The notes: generated by a model not told the origin, from the sequence alone. Positions 1 through 9,616 are shown, counted from the stretch's first letter. The stretch: 64,000 bases of DNA from Winogradskyella psychrotolerans (GCF_018860545.1 NZ_JAHKPN010000011.1:372001-436000), one strand, 5' to 3'. Program-made: numbers and translations.

Positions 1-210
1 ACCCGTAAAAACTTCAACATCTCCGTTGTCCATTTTCACAGGAAAGTTGACTAAAATCTCATTATTAGTGATACTCAGTATTTTCCGAATATTAGGATGA
101 AGGTTAATATGATTGGCAGCACTATTAAACTGCTCCATCACATTATCCATCATACCTTTTAAAGGCACTTTTTTAACTTTTGGTTTTAAGTCTTTTTTTG
201 AATTTCCCAT
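1..210 (-). CDS. gdhA: Glutamate dehydrogenase, N-terminal part (cut by window edge)
   Basis: The 70 visible codons start at an ATG (complement of 208-210) and run off the left edge in frame. The translation contains INLHPNIRKIL and VNFPVKMDNGDVEVFTG, which I recognise as the start of the Glu/Leu/Phe/Val dehydrogenase dimerisation domain, just ahead of the usual YRVQHN substrate-site segment that lies outside the window. The enzyme interconverts glutamate and 2-oxoglutarate plus ammonia using NAD(P)H in the cytoplasm. The first 18 or so residues are Lys-rich and poorly conserved in type. A -7 promoter box lies 41 bases upstream. Family identity is strong; cofactor preference cannot be judged from this fragment. 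Confidence 0.85.
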   Translation of the reverse strand, partial: MGNSKKDLKPKVKKVPLKGMMDNVMEQFNSAANHINLHPNIRKILSITNNEILVNFPVKMDNGDVEVFTG

Positions 211-250
211 TTATATGCGTTATTTTTTTGAATATTATATTTTTGAACCG

Positions 251-258
251 CAAAAATA
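251..258 (-). promoter_or_regulatory. -7 promoter box of the glutamate dehydrogenase gene
   Basis: The minus strand reads TATTTTTG, an exact match to the Bacteroidota -7 consensus TAnnTTTG, 41 bases upstream of the gdhA ATG. I see no convincing TTG -33 element at the usual spacing, so this rests on the -7 box and its position. Confidence 0.5.
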
Positions 259-1109
259 ACACTTTCAATAATATAAAGGGATTATATTATCAAATAACTA
301 AATTAGATTCTAAACAAATATTCTTTCTTTGAAAATCTTTACCGTACACTAAATAAAAATGAAAGACTCTAACCGATCTATACAAAACAAAAAGCACTAT
401 AATGAAAACACCGATTGGTACAAAGTCATTAAAACTTAGTTCTAATTCAATTTTTTAGCCCTCAGTTTGCAGCATCGTATATAAGTGGTGTAAGTAATTT
501 TAGATCCCTTCTATTTTATGAAATTTTAATGCAAAGCTGAGCGACTTACTAGACTGTTGATCAACAAGTGTTTTTAAGAACTAATATACCACCTGTCTAG
601 TCATTAATTGTAGTGCTTCTATTGTTTTATAATAATGGTTAAGATAAATTAACACCTAAAAAATGTCACTTAAAAAACTTATAGCTAACTAAAAATCAAA
701 AAAATATACAATCATTTTTTGAAATTCACTTTAGATTCTCTATTTGAATAAATAGAAAAGTTTCAAGGTCTTTTTATGAAAAAAATAATTTGTCATGAAA
801 TAGTAAAAAAAACATTTTTACTTCGTAGATTTTAGACGATTTGTATTTTCTAGTTTCCACTTTTAAAACATCTAAAACCAAGTCCTTGATAAGGTTGGTA
901 TACTGTTTTTTCTTTTTTTCCTAAAATCTCAACGTTTTCATGATGCAATATTTGATTAACAAAGTTTATAACCTGCAGGAGACACAGAATTGCACGCTTT
1001 AAAAATCTATAGATTTATAAAAAATTCAAGAATATTATGTCATAATATTTTTAACTCGTATATCCTACTAAACTTTATCTAAATATTTTAATACCTATAG
1101 AATTCCTAG

Positions 1110-1117
1110 TATATTTG
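1110..1117 (+). promoter_or_regulatory. -7 promoter box of the mrp operon
   Basis: TATATTTG matches the Bacteroidota -7 consensus TAnnTTTG exactly and ends 19 bases before the mrpA ATG, so the transcript would have a very short leader. The -33 position shows TTA rather than TTG. Confidence 0.6.
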
Positions 1118-1136
1118 TTTTTTTAGTCAAAACTAT

Positions 1137-3467
1137 ATGCTCATAGCTATACTCTCAGGTTTTTTATTTTCTTTTTTTATGGTGTTTGTCGGCAAATATA
1201 TGAAAGGCAAATTAGCCTTTTTATCTGCCTTGATTCCTTTGGGTCTTTTTATATATTTTTTGCAGTTTGCAGGACGTATTTCAAATGGTGAAATCATAAG
1301 TCAAACCTATGCGTGGGTACCTTCACTTGGTATTGATTTTGGATTAACTCTAGATGGACTTTCGCTCATTTTCTGTTTAATGATCACCGGTATAGGCTTC
1401 CTTGTCTTTGCCTACACCGCAGCTTATCTTAAAGGCCACCATTACTTAGATCGTTTTTATGGTTATTTAGGAATTTTTATGGCAGCAATGCTAGGCGTGG
1501 TACTCTCAGATAATGTTATTTCTTTATTTACATTTTGGGAGCTTACAAGTATTAGTTCTTTTTTCTTAATCGGCTTTAACAACAATGAGGAGGCTTCGAG
1601 AAAATCTGCAGTTTTGGCTCTGGCAATCACTGGTATGGGGGGATTGTTATTATTTGCAGGAGTTGTAATTTTAGGTAATGTTGTAGGTACTTACAGTATT
1701 TCGGAAATGTTGAGTTCCAAGGAATTCATTGCCAATAGCCCGCAATACACCTTAATTGTTGCTTTAATTTTTGGTGCAGCATTTACGAAATCTGCACAAT
1801 TTCCTTTTCATTTTTGGCTTCCGGGCGCAATGAAAGCACCTACACCAGTTTCTACATATCTGCATTCTGCAACCATGGTAAAAGCAGGGGTGTACTTGTT
1901 AATGCGTTTTACCCCTATTTTGGGCAGTACGGAATTTTGGAATTCTACTTTAATTATTGTGGGAAGTATTACAATGCTTTATGCGGCAATTCATACACTT
2001 TTTAGAACTGATTTAAAAGGGATTTTAGCTTATTCTACCATTTCAGCTCTTGGTATTTTAGTCTTTCTAATCGGGCTTGGAACAGAAGCGGCACTTTTAG
2101 CAGCTTGTGTCTTTATTCTAGTCCATGCGTTATATAAAGCCACATTGTTCCTAATCACCGGAATTATTGATCATGAAACCGGAACCAGGGATGTCACCGT
2201 ACTTTCTGGTCTAAGAAAAGTACTTTTCCCAGTTGCTATTGCTGGCTTTTTAGCTGCAATTTCCAATGCTGGTATTCCTCCAAGTTTTGGTTTTTTAGGA
2301 AAAGATTTAATTTATGAAGCCACTTTGCATTTTGGCAATTCTGCTATTTTATTGACCGTTTTAGCCATTATCACCAATATTTTATTACTATATGCTGGCT
2401 TTTTAGCTGGAATAAAACCCTTCACAGGAAAACTTCCCCATACGTTTTCTAAAGTACATTTACCCAGTTTTTTAATGTGGACACCTCCATTGATTCTTGC
2501 AATTTTAGGAATTTTAATTGGGGTTTTTCCATCCATAATTCAAGGTAGCTTAATTCAACCTGCTGTTAACGCCTTAGGAGAAACCGGTAGTGCGGTAGAA
2601 TTAAAATTATGGCATGGTTTCAATACTATTCTAGCCTTAAGTGCCACAACTATTGGCATTGGTTTGCTATTTTATTTTTTTATAAAACCTTCTGTAAAAA
2701 TTGAAGCTGCCATAAAAAAACTTGAATATCTATCCCCAAAAACTATGATAGAAGGATTCGGGATTGCTTTCGGGCATTTCTCAAAAATCTGGACCACTTT
2801 TTTTCAAAACGGTTTCTTAAGGCACTATGTTTCCACCATTATTCTATTTTTGGTACTGGTTATGGGATACACCTTGATAAATAATACAAATTATGTATTG
2901 AATTTTAGTTCTTTGACTCAACTAACCATATATGAAGTAATTACTGTGATTATAATGATTGGAGGTATTTTATATACGGTATTCTCAAAATCCCGTTTGG
3001 CTGCTGTTGCGGCAATGGGAGTTGTGGGTTTAACCATCAGTTTGATATTTGTATATTATAGTGCGCCAGACCTTGCTATGACACAGTTTGCAATTGATAC
3101 ACTTACGGTTATTTTATTTGTACTGGTACTGTACAGGCTTCCAAAATATTTAAAATTATCCAATTATAAATCAAGAATTAAAGATGGTATTTTATCCATT
3201 ACTTTTGGGACATTAATTACAATTCTTGCCTTAGAAGTATTGAACGAGCCTCAAAACTCAGAGATTTCTGAATTTTATGCAGCTAACGCTTATCTTCTTG
3301 CAAAAGGAAAAAATGTTGTAAATGTTATTTTGGTGGACTTCAGAGGAATTGACACTTTTATGGAAATTACTGTTTTAACCATTGCCGCCATTGGAGTGTT
3401 CGGGCTTTTAAAGTTAAGATTGACCACGAAAGATAGAGCAATTGTAAAAGATAAAAATAAAATATAA
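1137..3467 (+). CDS. mrpA: Mrp Na+/H+ antiporter subunit A
   Basis: Largest subunit of the multisubunit Mrp cation/proton antiporter in the cytoplasmic membrane, homologous to complex I NuoL. The 776 residues are almost wholly transmembrane helices. The N-terminal about 480 residues carry the proton-translocating antiporter fold with FTFWELTSISSF (acidic residue of TM5) and KSAQFPFHFWLPGAMKAPTPVSTYLHSATMVKAG (Lys residues and HS motif of the channel; split here only for recognition). The last about 180 residues are the MrpA-specific C-terminal helices, including YYSAPDLAMTQFAIDTL. Length fits full MrpA (about 770-800). It is the first gene of a tightly packed operon in the standard order A-G, with a -7 box just upstream. 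The complex exports Na+ and supports pH and salt tolerance, as expected for a marine bacterium. Confidence 0.95.
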   Translation: MLIAILSGFLFSFFMVFVGKYMKGKLAFLSALIPLGLFIYFLQFAGRISNGEIISQTYAWVPSLGIDFGLTLDGLSLIFCLMITGIGFLVFAYTAAYLKGHHYLDRFYGYLGIFMAAMLGVVLSDNVISLFTFWELTSISSFFLIGFNNNEEASRKSAVLALAITGMGGLLLFAGVVILGNVVGTYSISEMLSSKEFIANSPQYTLIVALIFGAAFTKSAQFPFHFWLPGAMKAPTPVSTYLHSATMVKAGVYLLMRFTPILGSTEFWNSTLIIVGSITMLYAAIHTLFRTDLKGILAYSTISALGILVFLIGLGTEAALLAACVFILVHALYKATLFLITGIIDHETGTRDVTVLSGLRKVLFPVAIAGFLAAISNAGIPPSFGFLGKDLIYEATLHFGNSAILLTVLAIITNILLLYAGFLAGIKPFTGKLPHTFSKVHLPSFLMWTPPLILAILGILIGVFPSIIQGSLIQPAVNALGETGSAVELKLWHGFNTILALSATTIGIGLLFYFFIKPSVKIEAAIKKLEYLSPKTMIEGFGIAFGHFSKIWTTFFQNGFLRHYVSTIILFLVLVMGYTLINNTNYVLNFSSLTQLTIYEVITVIIMIGGILYTVFSKSRLAAVAAMGVVGLTISLIFVYYSAPDLAMTQFAIDTLTVILFVLVLYRLPKYLKLSNYKSRIKDGILSITFGTLITILALEVLNEPQNSEISEFYAANAYLLAKGKNVVNVILVDFRGIDTFMEITVLTIAAIGVFGLLKLRLTTKDRAIVKDKNKI

Positions 3468-3479
3468 ACTCATAACACC

Positions 3480-3893
3480 TTGAAATCAATAATTTTAAAA
3501 ACCGCATCTAATTACCTACTGCCACTTTTGTTGCTGTTTTCCTTATTTATATTGTTAAGAGGTCATTATTTGCCCGGAGGTGGTTTTGTAGGTGGTCTTA
3601 TAGCATCCATAGCATTTGTTTTACATGCATTCGCAAATGGACTACAAACCACCAAACACTTATTACGTATTCACCCTGGATTTTTAATGCCTATAGGGCT
3701 ATCAGTGGCATTTTTAGCTGGAATATCCCCTATGTTTCTTAGCGGATTACCTTTTATGACAGGTATTTGGTTTCCCGAACCTATAAGTGTTGTAGGTATG
3801 ATTGGGTCCGCCTTGTTTTTTGATATTGGTGTCTATTTGGTGGTCATAGGAATATCGTTAACTATAATTTTTACTATAACAGAATCCAAATAA
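3480..3893 (+). CDS. mrpB: Mrp Na+/H+ antiporter subunit B
   Basis: The 137-residue membrane protein has four predicted helices and the MnhB signature LLRGHYLPGGGFVGGLIAS near residues 25-44. It starts with TTG, 12 bases after the mrpA stop; the N-terminal reading MKSIILKTASNYLLPLLLL aligns with the usual MrpB start, so TTG is accepted over any later codon. Together with the other Mrp subunits it forms the hetero-oligomeric antiporter; no single subunit works alone in characterised systems. Ends three bases before mrpC. Confidence 0.93.
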   Translation: MKSIILKTASNYLLPLLLLFSLFILLRGHYLPGGGFVGGLIASIAFVLHAFANGLQTTKHLLRIHPGFLMPIGLSVAFLAGISPMFLSGLPFMTGIWFPEPISVVGMIGSALFFDIGVYLVVIGISLTIIFTITESK

Positions 3894-3896
3894 ACT

Positions 3897-4244
3897 ATGG
3901 AGTTATTATTAGCTATACTTATTGGTCTGCTTTATGCCGCAGGATTATATATGATGCTGCGCAGAAGTTTGGTAAAGCTCATTATTGGCTTAATACTATT
4001 AGGAAATGGTGCAAATTTGTTAATCTTTCTATTGGGGAGAATTACAAAGGGACTTCCTCCCATTATACCAGAAGAATCTAGCGTATTTACATCTGCTTAT
4101 GCCGATCCTGTTCCTCAAGCTCTAATATTAACGGCAATCGTAATTAGTTTTGGTTTGCAGTCTTTTGCAATAATACTCGTTAAAAGAGCCTATAAAGTAG
4201 TGAAAACAGACGATTTAGATCAAATGAATTCAACAGACCGATAA
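3897..4244 (+). CDS. mrpC: Mrp Na+/H+ antiporter subunit C
   Basis: A 115-residue, three-helix protein homologous to complex I subunit NuoK. Typical features are [22 protein letters not shown] at the start, [14 protein letters not shown] in helix 2 and [21 protein letters not shown] before and in helix 3; the DPxPQALxLTAIVI segment is diagnostic for MnhC/MrpC. It starts three bases after mrpB and stops two bases before mrpD, so it is translated from the same message. Confidence 0.94.
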   Translation: MELLLAILIGLLYAAGLYMMLRRSLVKLIIGLILLGNGANLLIFLLGRITKGLPPIIPEESSVFTSAYADPVPQALILTAIVISFGLQSFAIILVKRAYKVVKTDDLDQMNSTDR

Positions 4245-4246
4245 TA

Positions 4247-5767
4247 ATGATGGCACAAATAGTTTTCTTACCAATTATTGTACAGTTGCTTTTAGCAATT
4301 AGTCTTCTTTTTAGCTGGAAATGGATAAAATGGCAAAAAATTATAAGTAACGTTGGTAGCGTTTTAAGCTTGGTAATAGCTATTTGGTTATTTTCAACAA
4401 CTTGGACAGAAGGTACACTTACTGTACAAGCAGGAAACTGGCAAGCTCCTTTCGGTATTAGTTTTGTATCCGACACCTTTGCTGCTACTTTAGTGCTCCT
4501 TACAGCAATAAGTGGCATGGCTGTTTCTTTTTTTTCAGTAGGTACCATAATGCCAGCACGATTAAAATTTGGATTCCTACCCATTTTTCATTTTTTGTTG
4601 TTGGGATTAAATGGGGCTTTTCTTACCGGAGATATTTTTAACTTGTATGTTTGGTTTGAAATCATCATAATCAGCTCTTTCGTTTTAATAACCCTTGGTG
4701 GTGAAAAAACACAAATCGAAGGTGCCATAAAATATTTTACGCTCAATATTTTTGCATCTGTTATTTTTTTAACAGCCATTGCCGTTTTGTATGGTTTAAC
4801 GGGTTCACTAAATATGGCCGATTTAGCATTAAAAGTTGCAGAGATCCAAAATAGAGGATTGGTAGAAGTTACTGCTATTTTATTTTTAATAGGTTTTGGG
4901 ATAAAAGCCGCCTTATTTCCACTATATTTTTGGTTACCCGCTTCTTATCACACTCCTCCTCCTGCAGTTTCCGCTATTTTTGGAGGCTTGTTAACTAAAG
5001 TCGGTGTTTATGCCCTTATTAGAGTGTTTACCTTAATTTTTGTAGGAGATGTTTTTTTGGGAAATATTATTTTAGTCTTAGCGGGTTTAACTTTATTTAG
5101 CGGTGCTTTAGGTGCATTGACCCAGAATAATATTTCAAAAGTTTTTTCATACCTTATTATATGCCATATAGGATACATGATTCTCGGCTTAGGTATGTAC
5201 ACCGAAATGGCTATAACTGGAGTGGTTTTTTACCTTATACACGATATTATTGCTAAAACCAACCTCTTTATGATTGGCGGATTAATATACAGAATTACAG
5301 GAACTTATAGTATGCGAGATTCAGGAGGTTTGTATGCTAAATACCCGCTTATATCATTACTAATTATCATTCCTTTTTTCTCTTTGGTTGGAGTCCCTCC
5401 TCTTTCTGGATTCTGGGCAAAATTAACATTGATATCAGAAAGTTTTAAATCCGGAAATTACTGGCTAATTGCAGCCATTTTATTTGCTACATTTATTACC
5501 CTATTTGTGATAGCAAGAATATGGGCTGAAGTTTTTTGGAAAGAAAGCAAACCATTGCCTAAATTACAAAATTTTAGGTATTTTGAGAAATTGAAACTTG
5601 AAAAGAAAATACTTATCGTTGGTCCTATAGTTTTTCTTACACTAATATCCTTATATATAGGTTTTGGAGCAGAATATATCCAACGCCTTGCAACAAGGGT
5701 TGCCAACGAGTTAATGGATAATCAACAATATATTCAGGCGGTGTTGGGAGTCAATACCACAAATTAA
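4247..5767 (+). CDS. mrpD: Mrp Na+/H+ antiporter subunit D
   Basis: A 506-residue polytopic protein of the NuoM/NuoN antiporter-like family. Visible motifs are NLYVWFEIIIISSF with the conserved membrane Glu (about residue 137), and KAALFPLYFWLPASYHTPPPAVSAIF with the conserved Lys (about residue 224), followed by LLTKVGVYAL. Starts at a double ATG (4247 or 4250) two bases after mrpC. With MrpA it provides one of the two proton/cation channels of the complex. Length is normal for MrpD. The gap to mrpE is 18 bases. Confidence 0.95.
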   Translation: MMAQIVFLPIIVQLLLAISLLFSWKWIKWQKIISNVGSVLSLVIAIWLFSTTWTEGTLTVQAGNWQAPFGISFVSDTFAATLVLLTAISGMAVSFFSVGTIMPARLKFGFLPIFHFLLLGLNGAFLTGDIFNLYVWFEIIIISSFVLITLGGEKTQIEGAIKYFTLNIFASVIFLTAIAVLYGLTGSLNMADLALKVAEIQNRGLVEVTAILFLIGFGIKAALFPLYFWLPASYHTPPPAVSAIFGGLLTKVGVYALIRVFTLIFVGDVFLGNIILVLAGLTLFSGALGALTQNNISKVFSYLIICHIGYMILGLGMYTEMAITGVVFYLIHDIIAKTNLFMIGGLIYRITGTYSMRDSGGLYAKYPLISLLIIIPFFSLVGVPPLSGFWAKLTLISESFKSGNYWLIAAILFATFITLFVIARIWAEVFWKESKPLPKLQNFRYFEKLKLEKKILIVGPIVFLTLISLYIGFGAEYIQRLATRVANELMDNQQYIQAVLGVNTTN

Positions 5768-5785
5768 GAAAAATATAAACCAATA

Positions 5786-6262
5786 ATGAAAGGTAAATTT
5801 TTAAGCAATATTCTTTTAACCTTTGTCTGGGTTGCCTTAACAGGAAGCTTCGCTTTTCTGAACTTTTTGTTTGGTTTTGCAATCGCTTTTGTCATTTTAT
5901 GGGTTATAAACATAAAGAGAGAAGACACAAAATACTTTAAAATTGTACCTAAAATAATTGCATTCTTTTTTTTCTTTTCATACGAACTTATTAAAGCAAA
6001 TATTCAAGTAGCATATGATGTCATTACCCCAAAATTTTACATGACTCCTGGCATTGTAAAAGTACCTCTCGATGTTAAAACGGATATAGGAATAACCCTT
6101 TTGGCAAATTTAATTTCGCTGACACCCGGCACTTTAAGTTTAGATGTTTCTGATGACAAAAAAGTGCTGTATGTACATTCTATGTATATTTCAGATAAAG
6201 AAAAATTTATAAAGAGCATTAAAAAAGGGTTTGAAGCACGATTATTAGAAATTTTGAGATGA
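5786..6262 (+). CDS. mrpE: Mrp Na+/H+ antiporter subunit E
   Basis: A 158-residue protein with two or three N-terminal transmembrane helices and a cytosolic C-terminal domain. The segment ELIKANIQVAYDVITPK and the phrase TLLANLISLTPGTLSLDV are the family hallmarks of MnhE/MrpE. Its 3' end overlaps the mrpF start by four bases (ATGA), the classical sign of translational coupling. MrpE has no complex I counterpart and helps assemble the complex and its cation path. Confidence 0.93.
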   Translation: MKGKFLSNILLTFVWVALTGSFAFLNFLFGFAIAFVILWVINIKREDTKYFKIVPKIIAFFFFFSYELIKANIQVAYDVITPKFYMTPGIVKVPLDVKTDIGITLLANLISLTPGTLSLDVSDDKKVLYVHSMYISDKEKFIKSIKKGFEARLLEILR

Positions 6263-6534
6263 CACTATACGACTATTTATATTATTTACTTCTGCCAATT
6301 CTAGCTATATCGATATTATTGCTTTTTATTCGGTTTTTAATTGGACCAAGCATTGTCGATAGGGTTATTGCATTAGATTTATTGATCACTACAAGTGTAG
6401 GAATTATAACGGTATATAGTATTGTATATGATCAGCCCACATTTTTAGATATTGCAATGATTTTAGCATTGATTGCATTTTTAGGAACGGTCGCGTTCTC
6501 TTACTATTTAGAAAAAAGAAACAAAAATGAGTGA
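6259..6534 (+). CDS. mrpF: Mrp Na+/H+ antiporter subunit F
   Basis: A 91-residue three-helix membrane protein. RFLIGPSIVDRVIALDLLITTSVGII and the Asp-containing TFLDIAMILALIAFLGTVAFS are typical of MnhF (quoted in two parts, residues about 25-50 and 60-81). The ATG overlaps the mrpE stop by four bases, and its own 3' end overlaps mrpG by eight bases. Confidence 0.93.
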   Translation: MTLYDYLYYLLLPILAISILLLFIRFLIGPSIVDRVIALDLLITTSVGIITVYSIVYDQPTFLDIAMILALIAFLGTVAFSYYLEKRNKNE

Positions 6535-6922
6535 TATATTAGTAGGTATTTTAGCAACCTTTGGGACCGTGTTTGTACTTCTAGCCGCAGTTGGCTTAGT
6601 ACGTATGCCAGACACCTATTTAAGGATTTCAGTGACCACAAAAGCTGCAACCTTGGGAATAGGGCTGATATTGATTGCCGCTGCCGTTTATTTTAATGAC
6701 TTATCTATTACTTCAAGAGTGCTCGCCATTATATTATTTATTGTACTTACTGCTCCTATTGCTGCGCATCTTATAGGTAGAGCTTCTTATTTTATTGGAA
6801 TTAAATTATGGGATAAATCGATTATGGACGATCTTAAAGGAAAATATAAAAAAAGAACGCATGAATTGTCTAGTGAAGACGATGATGACAGCTCTAATAA
6901 TGAGGATCAACCTAACAAATAA
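6527..6922 (+). CDS. mrpG: Mrp Na+/H+ antiporter subunit G
   Basis: Last gene of the mrp operon. Three helices in the first about 95 residues with the MnhG signature VGLVRMPDTYLRISVTTKAAT (about residues 22-42), then a hydrophilic tail ending in an acidic, Ser/Asp/Asn-rich stretch (about residues 113-131). The acidic tail is longer than in many MrpG proteins. No clear intrinsic terminator follows; the next 429 bases are non-coding. Confidence 0.92.
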   Translation: MSDILVGILATFGTVFVLLAAVGLVRMPDTYLRISVTTKAATLGIGLILIAAAVYFNDLSITSRVLAIILFIVLTAPIAAHLIGRASYFIGIKLWDKSIMDDLKGKYKKRTHELSSEDDDDSSNNEDQPNK

Positions 6923-7351
6923 AGTTTAGCAGGAAATAAAGCAAAATTCAAATGCTTGGTTGGGTTTACAATGCCGACATCTCATTTCGCTATATAAGTC
7001 TCTAAATGGCAAATTTGACTAATCTAAAGTTTCTACTGTGGTAAGCAAGAGGAAAATACCACTAAAACTTTCAATTCCATAAATTTTTGAAATGGTGATA
7101 GAAATTATTCTTAATCATATAAGTTGAATTTTTTTAATATAAGATAGCTTCAAAGTCACTTTCAACTTTATAATTACTCAACCTAATTAGGCATCATAAT
7201 AACTATTTATACTTGAACCTTCAATATGATTTAAAAATAAGCAGTTTTTTTTCTATTAAAACCCCTATTATTTCAGTTTTACTATTTAAATATGCAACAC
7301 TATAAATTAATAGAATTAACATAAAAAACACCTTCATCTTGTATAGTTACA
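6923..7351. other. Non-coding gap after the mrp operon
   Basis: 429 AT-rich bases between the convergent mrpG and the DoxX-like gene. I find no ORF of believable composition, tRNA or strong hairpin with a T-tract on either strand. Confidence 0.4.
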
Positions 7352-7768
7352 TTATTTGTTTCTACGTCTCAAAAAAGCGTCAATAGAAAACTTACCTGGT
7401 CCTGTCAGTAAAATAGTGATATAACCTATTCCATAAAGCAACGCTTTTTCCATTACACCAAAACCATCTGAAATATGTACAATGAATACAGCGACCAACA
7501 TCGTAATTATTAATGGCACTAATACCCATCGAGTTAATAAACCTAAAGCTAAAAGCATACTACAAATAACTTCAGCAAAAACAGCCATCGCGAGTGATGG
7601 TACTGCACCAATGCCAAAAGGATCTGCAAATTGAATGTCTTCTCCACTAAAAAGCTTTTCCCACTTTCCTATTCCGTGACCGAAACACATCCCCAATCCT
7701 AAAAATACTCTTAAAATTAATAATCCAATATCGCTAAGCCTACTATTGGTATAATGACTTGTTCTCAT
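7352..7768 (-). CDS. DoxX family membrane protein
   Basis: A 138-residue four-helix membrane protein of the DoxX/DoxD-like family. Recognisable are RVFLGLGMCFGHGIGKWEKL near residues 20-39 (conserved Gly-His-Gly and Lys region after helix 1), FAEVICSMLLALGLLTRW in helix 2, and the short soluble C-terminal end. Such proteins are linked to quinone and thiol redox chemistry or to membrane stress in characterised bacteria, but the role of this member is unknown. It lies downstream of cardiolipin synthase on the same strand, separated from it by a strong terminator, so it is probably transcribed alone. Confidence 0.8.
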   Translation of the reverse strand: MRTSHYTNSRLSDIGLLILRVFLGLGMCFGHGIGKWEKLFSGEDIQFADPFGIGAVPSLAMAVFAEVICSMLLALGLLTRWVLVPLIITMLVAVFIVHISDGFGVMEKALLYGIGYITILLTGPGKFSIDAFLRRRNK

Positions 7769-7797
7769 GTTTAATATGTTTTTAAGTTTACAAAGAA

Positions 7798-7830
7798 ACA
7801 GATTCTGCTTTAAATTAAAGCGGAATCTGT
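7798..7830 (-). terminator. Intrinsic terminator after cardiolipin synthase
   Basis: The arms ACAGATTCNGCTTTAA and TTAAAGCNGAATCTGT form a 16-bp stem with one mismatch and almost no loop, followed on the minus strand by TTTCTTTG. It lies 43 bases past the cls stop. Confidence 0.75.
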
Positions 7831-7872
7831 TTTCTTATGTCTTCATTTTATACTAATACCATACGCAATAAA

Positions 7873-9327
7873 TTATAAGAACGGAGACCATAATTTCACC
7901 ATTTTTTCCCATAAGTGAATATACTTTGGTCTATTGAGCCAATCTTCCGCATTAATTTTCTGAGAGACTTTTAAATCTTTTTCAAACGCATTGGTGAGTT
8001 GTTTGGCGATAATTTCACTGTAAACCATGGCATTCACTTCAAAATTAAGATCAAAACTTCTATAATCCATATTGGCTGAACCTACAATTGCTAAATCACC
8101 ATCTATAACTATCGTTTTCGCATGAACAAATCCCTTGTGGTATTTATAAATTTTTGCACCATACTGAAGTAATTCCGTATAGTAAGCACTAGCTGCAGCA
8201 TTTACCATTTTAGAGTCTGAAATCCCCGGAATAATTAGTTTTACATCAACCCCACTTTGTATCGCAATAATCAACGCATCTATTAAACTTTCGCCTGGTA
8301 TAAAATAAGGGGTCGTAATATAAATACTTTGCTTCGCTGAACTTATCGCTTCTAACAATGAATAGAAAATAACTGGTTGTGTACTATCTGGACCTGAAGC
8401 AGCTATTTGAACAACATCCTTTTCTATGGAGCCTTGTTTTGTATGATCTGGAAAATAAACTTCTGAAAACGCCATAGGTTTAATGCTACAAAAATTCCAA
8501 TCACAAAGAAATAAATACTGTAAACTAGCTGTTGCCTGGCCTTTAATTTGCAAATGTGTGTCTCTCCAAAATAAATGGTTTTCTTTCTGTAAATCGTTTC
8601 GGTATCTATCACTGATATTAATACCACCAATGAAACTAACCGAACCATCAACAATTACAATCTTCCTATGATTTCTATAATTGAGTCGGTTAGCCAGTGC
8701 GTACCATTTAATTTTATAGAATGGTGCTGTTTGCACGCCTGCATCGTTTAATTTTTTTATGAACGACTTTCCTAAACTATGACTTCCAAAGTCATCATAC
8801 AAAAAACGGACCTCTACACCTTCATTTGCTTTTTTTATTAAAAGTTCAGCAACGTCATTTCCGGTAATATCATTCTCATAAATATAGTACTCAATGTGAA
8901 TGTGAGACATCGCATTTTCAATTGCTTCTAATAACGCTGGAAACTTTTCTTCCCCATTTACCAATACTGTTACATCGTTATTTGCCGTAAGTGGGCTACT
9001 ACTAGAACGACGAATATATTCGATTAAGTTTTTATGTCTGTCTGCAATTATCCCAGAATTATGTATCAATTCAGAATACGCATGCAGCCTATTTCTGATG
9101 TCTTCGCGAATTGGTTCATCTAAATTGAGTTTTTTACTGTATAGTTTTCGCTTTCGGTAATTAATTCCAAACGAAAAATAAAAAAACATACCAATAAAAG
9201 GAACAAAAATAGTGAATAAGATGTACGCCAAGGTTTTTGTACTACTCCGCGTATCATGCAATACTCTTAAAACAACAAAGATCACTAAAAGTATGTAAGC
9301 AATTTCCCCGAGTAAAATCCAATTCAT
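7873..9327 (-). CDS. cls: Cardiolipin synthase
   Basis: Membrane enzyme that makes cardiolipin from two phosphatidylglycerols. The 484 residues start with two hydrophobic helices (about 1-22 and 33-54, the PLDNuc_N region) followed by two phospholipase D domains. The HKD motifs are complete: H220-K222-D227 in HRKIVIVD followed by FIGGINI, and H402-K404-D409 in HAKTIVID followed by VGSANMD. The length and layout match bacterial ClsA-type enzymes. It is monocistronic, ending at a strong terminator, and its start faces the divergent glutamate-synthase-like gene across 289 bases. Confidence 0.93.
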   Translation of the reverse strand: MNWILLGEIAYILLVIFVVLRVLHDTRSSTKTLAYILFTIFVPFIGMFFYFSFGINYRKRKLYSKKLNLDEPIREDIRNRLHAYSELIHNSGIIADRHKNLIEYIRRSSSSPLTANNDVTVLVNGEEKFPALLEAIENAMSHIHIEYYIYENDITGNDVAELLIKKANEGVEVRFLYDDFGSHSLGKSFIKKLNDAGVQTAPFYKIKWYALANRLNYRNHRKIVIVDGSVSFIGGINISDRYRNDLQKENHLFWRDTHLQIKGQATASLQYLFLCDWNFCSIKPMAFSEVYFPDHTKQGSIEKDVVQIAASGPDSTQPVIFYSLLEAISSAKQSIYITTPYFIPGESLIDALIIAIQSGVDVKLIIPGISDSKMVNAAASAYYTELLQYGAKIYKYHKGFVHAKTIVIDGDLAIVGSANMDYRSFDLNFEVNAMVYSEIIAKQLTNAFEKDLKVSQKINAEDWLNRPKYIHLWEKMVKLWSPFL

Positions 9328-9580
9328 AGTTCAATTCATTTGTGCTTTGTTAAGTTAAGATTATTTATTCAGCTATTAAATACCAATACGTACAACTTTT
9401 ACATTTGTAGGATTAAATTCTTCAGAGTTCCCGACATTTATAATAAACAACATCGGTTTTATTTGTTCTAGATTTTAAGAAATCTTTAAAATCCATTTTA
9501 TATAATTATCGATTTAAAAATTAAATTAACCCAAAAAGGCAAACTACACAATTTTAATTTATTATTTGATTGGGTAACCC

Positions 9581-9588
9581 TATCTTTG
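9581..9588 (+). promoter_or_regulatory. -7 promoter box of the glutamate-synthase-like gene
   Basis: TATCTTTG, an exact TAnnTTTG match, lies 28 bases before the ATG at 9617. The -33 position shows TTA. Confidence 0.55.
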
Positions 9589-9616
9589 CCAATTAATTCA
9601 TTTTAAAATTACCACT

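Larger units (their letters stand above)
211..1136. other. Long gap without a recognisable gene
   Basis: About 925 very AT-rich bases between the divergent gdhA and mrpA genes. It holds the gdhA and mrpA promoters at its ends. On the minus strand, 1014 down to 850 is open for 54 codons and ends in a TAG; it has no ATG and its composition (for example ENVEILGKKEKTVYQPYQG) looks protein-like, so it may be the remnant of a lost gene. On the plus strand 359-439 is a 26-codon ATG ORF (MKDSNRSIQNKK...). I recognise neither, and see no RNA gene or repeat. Confidence 0.5.

Noticed and set aside
4180..4584. A 134-codon minus-strand frame covers mrpC and mrpD.
   Set aside because: It lies opposite strongly conserved antiporter genes and has no recognisable product.
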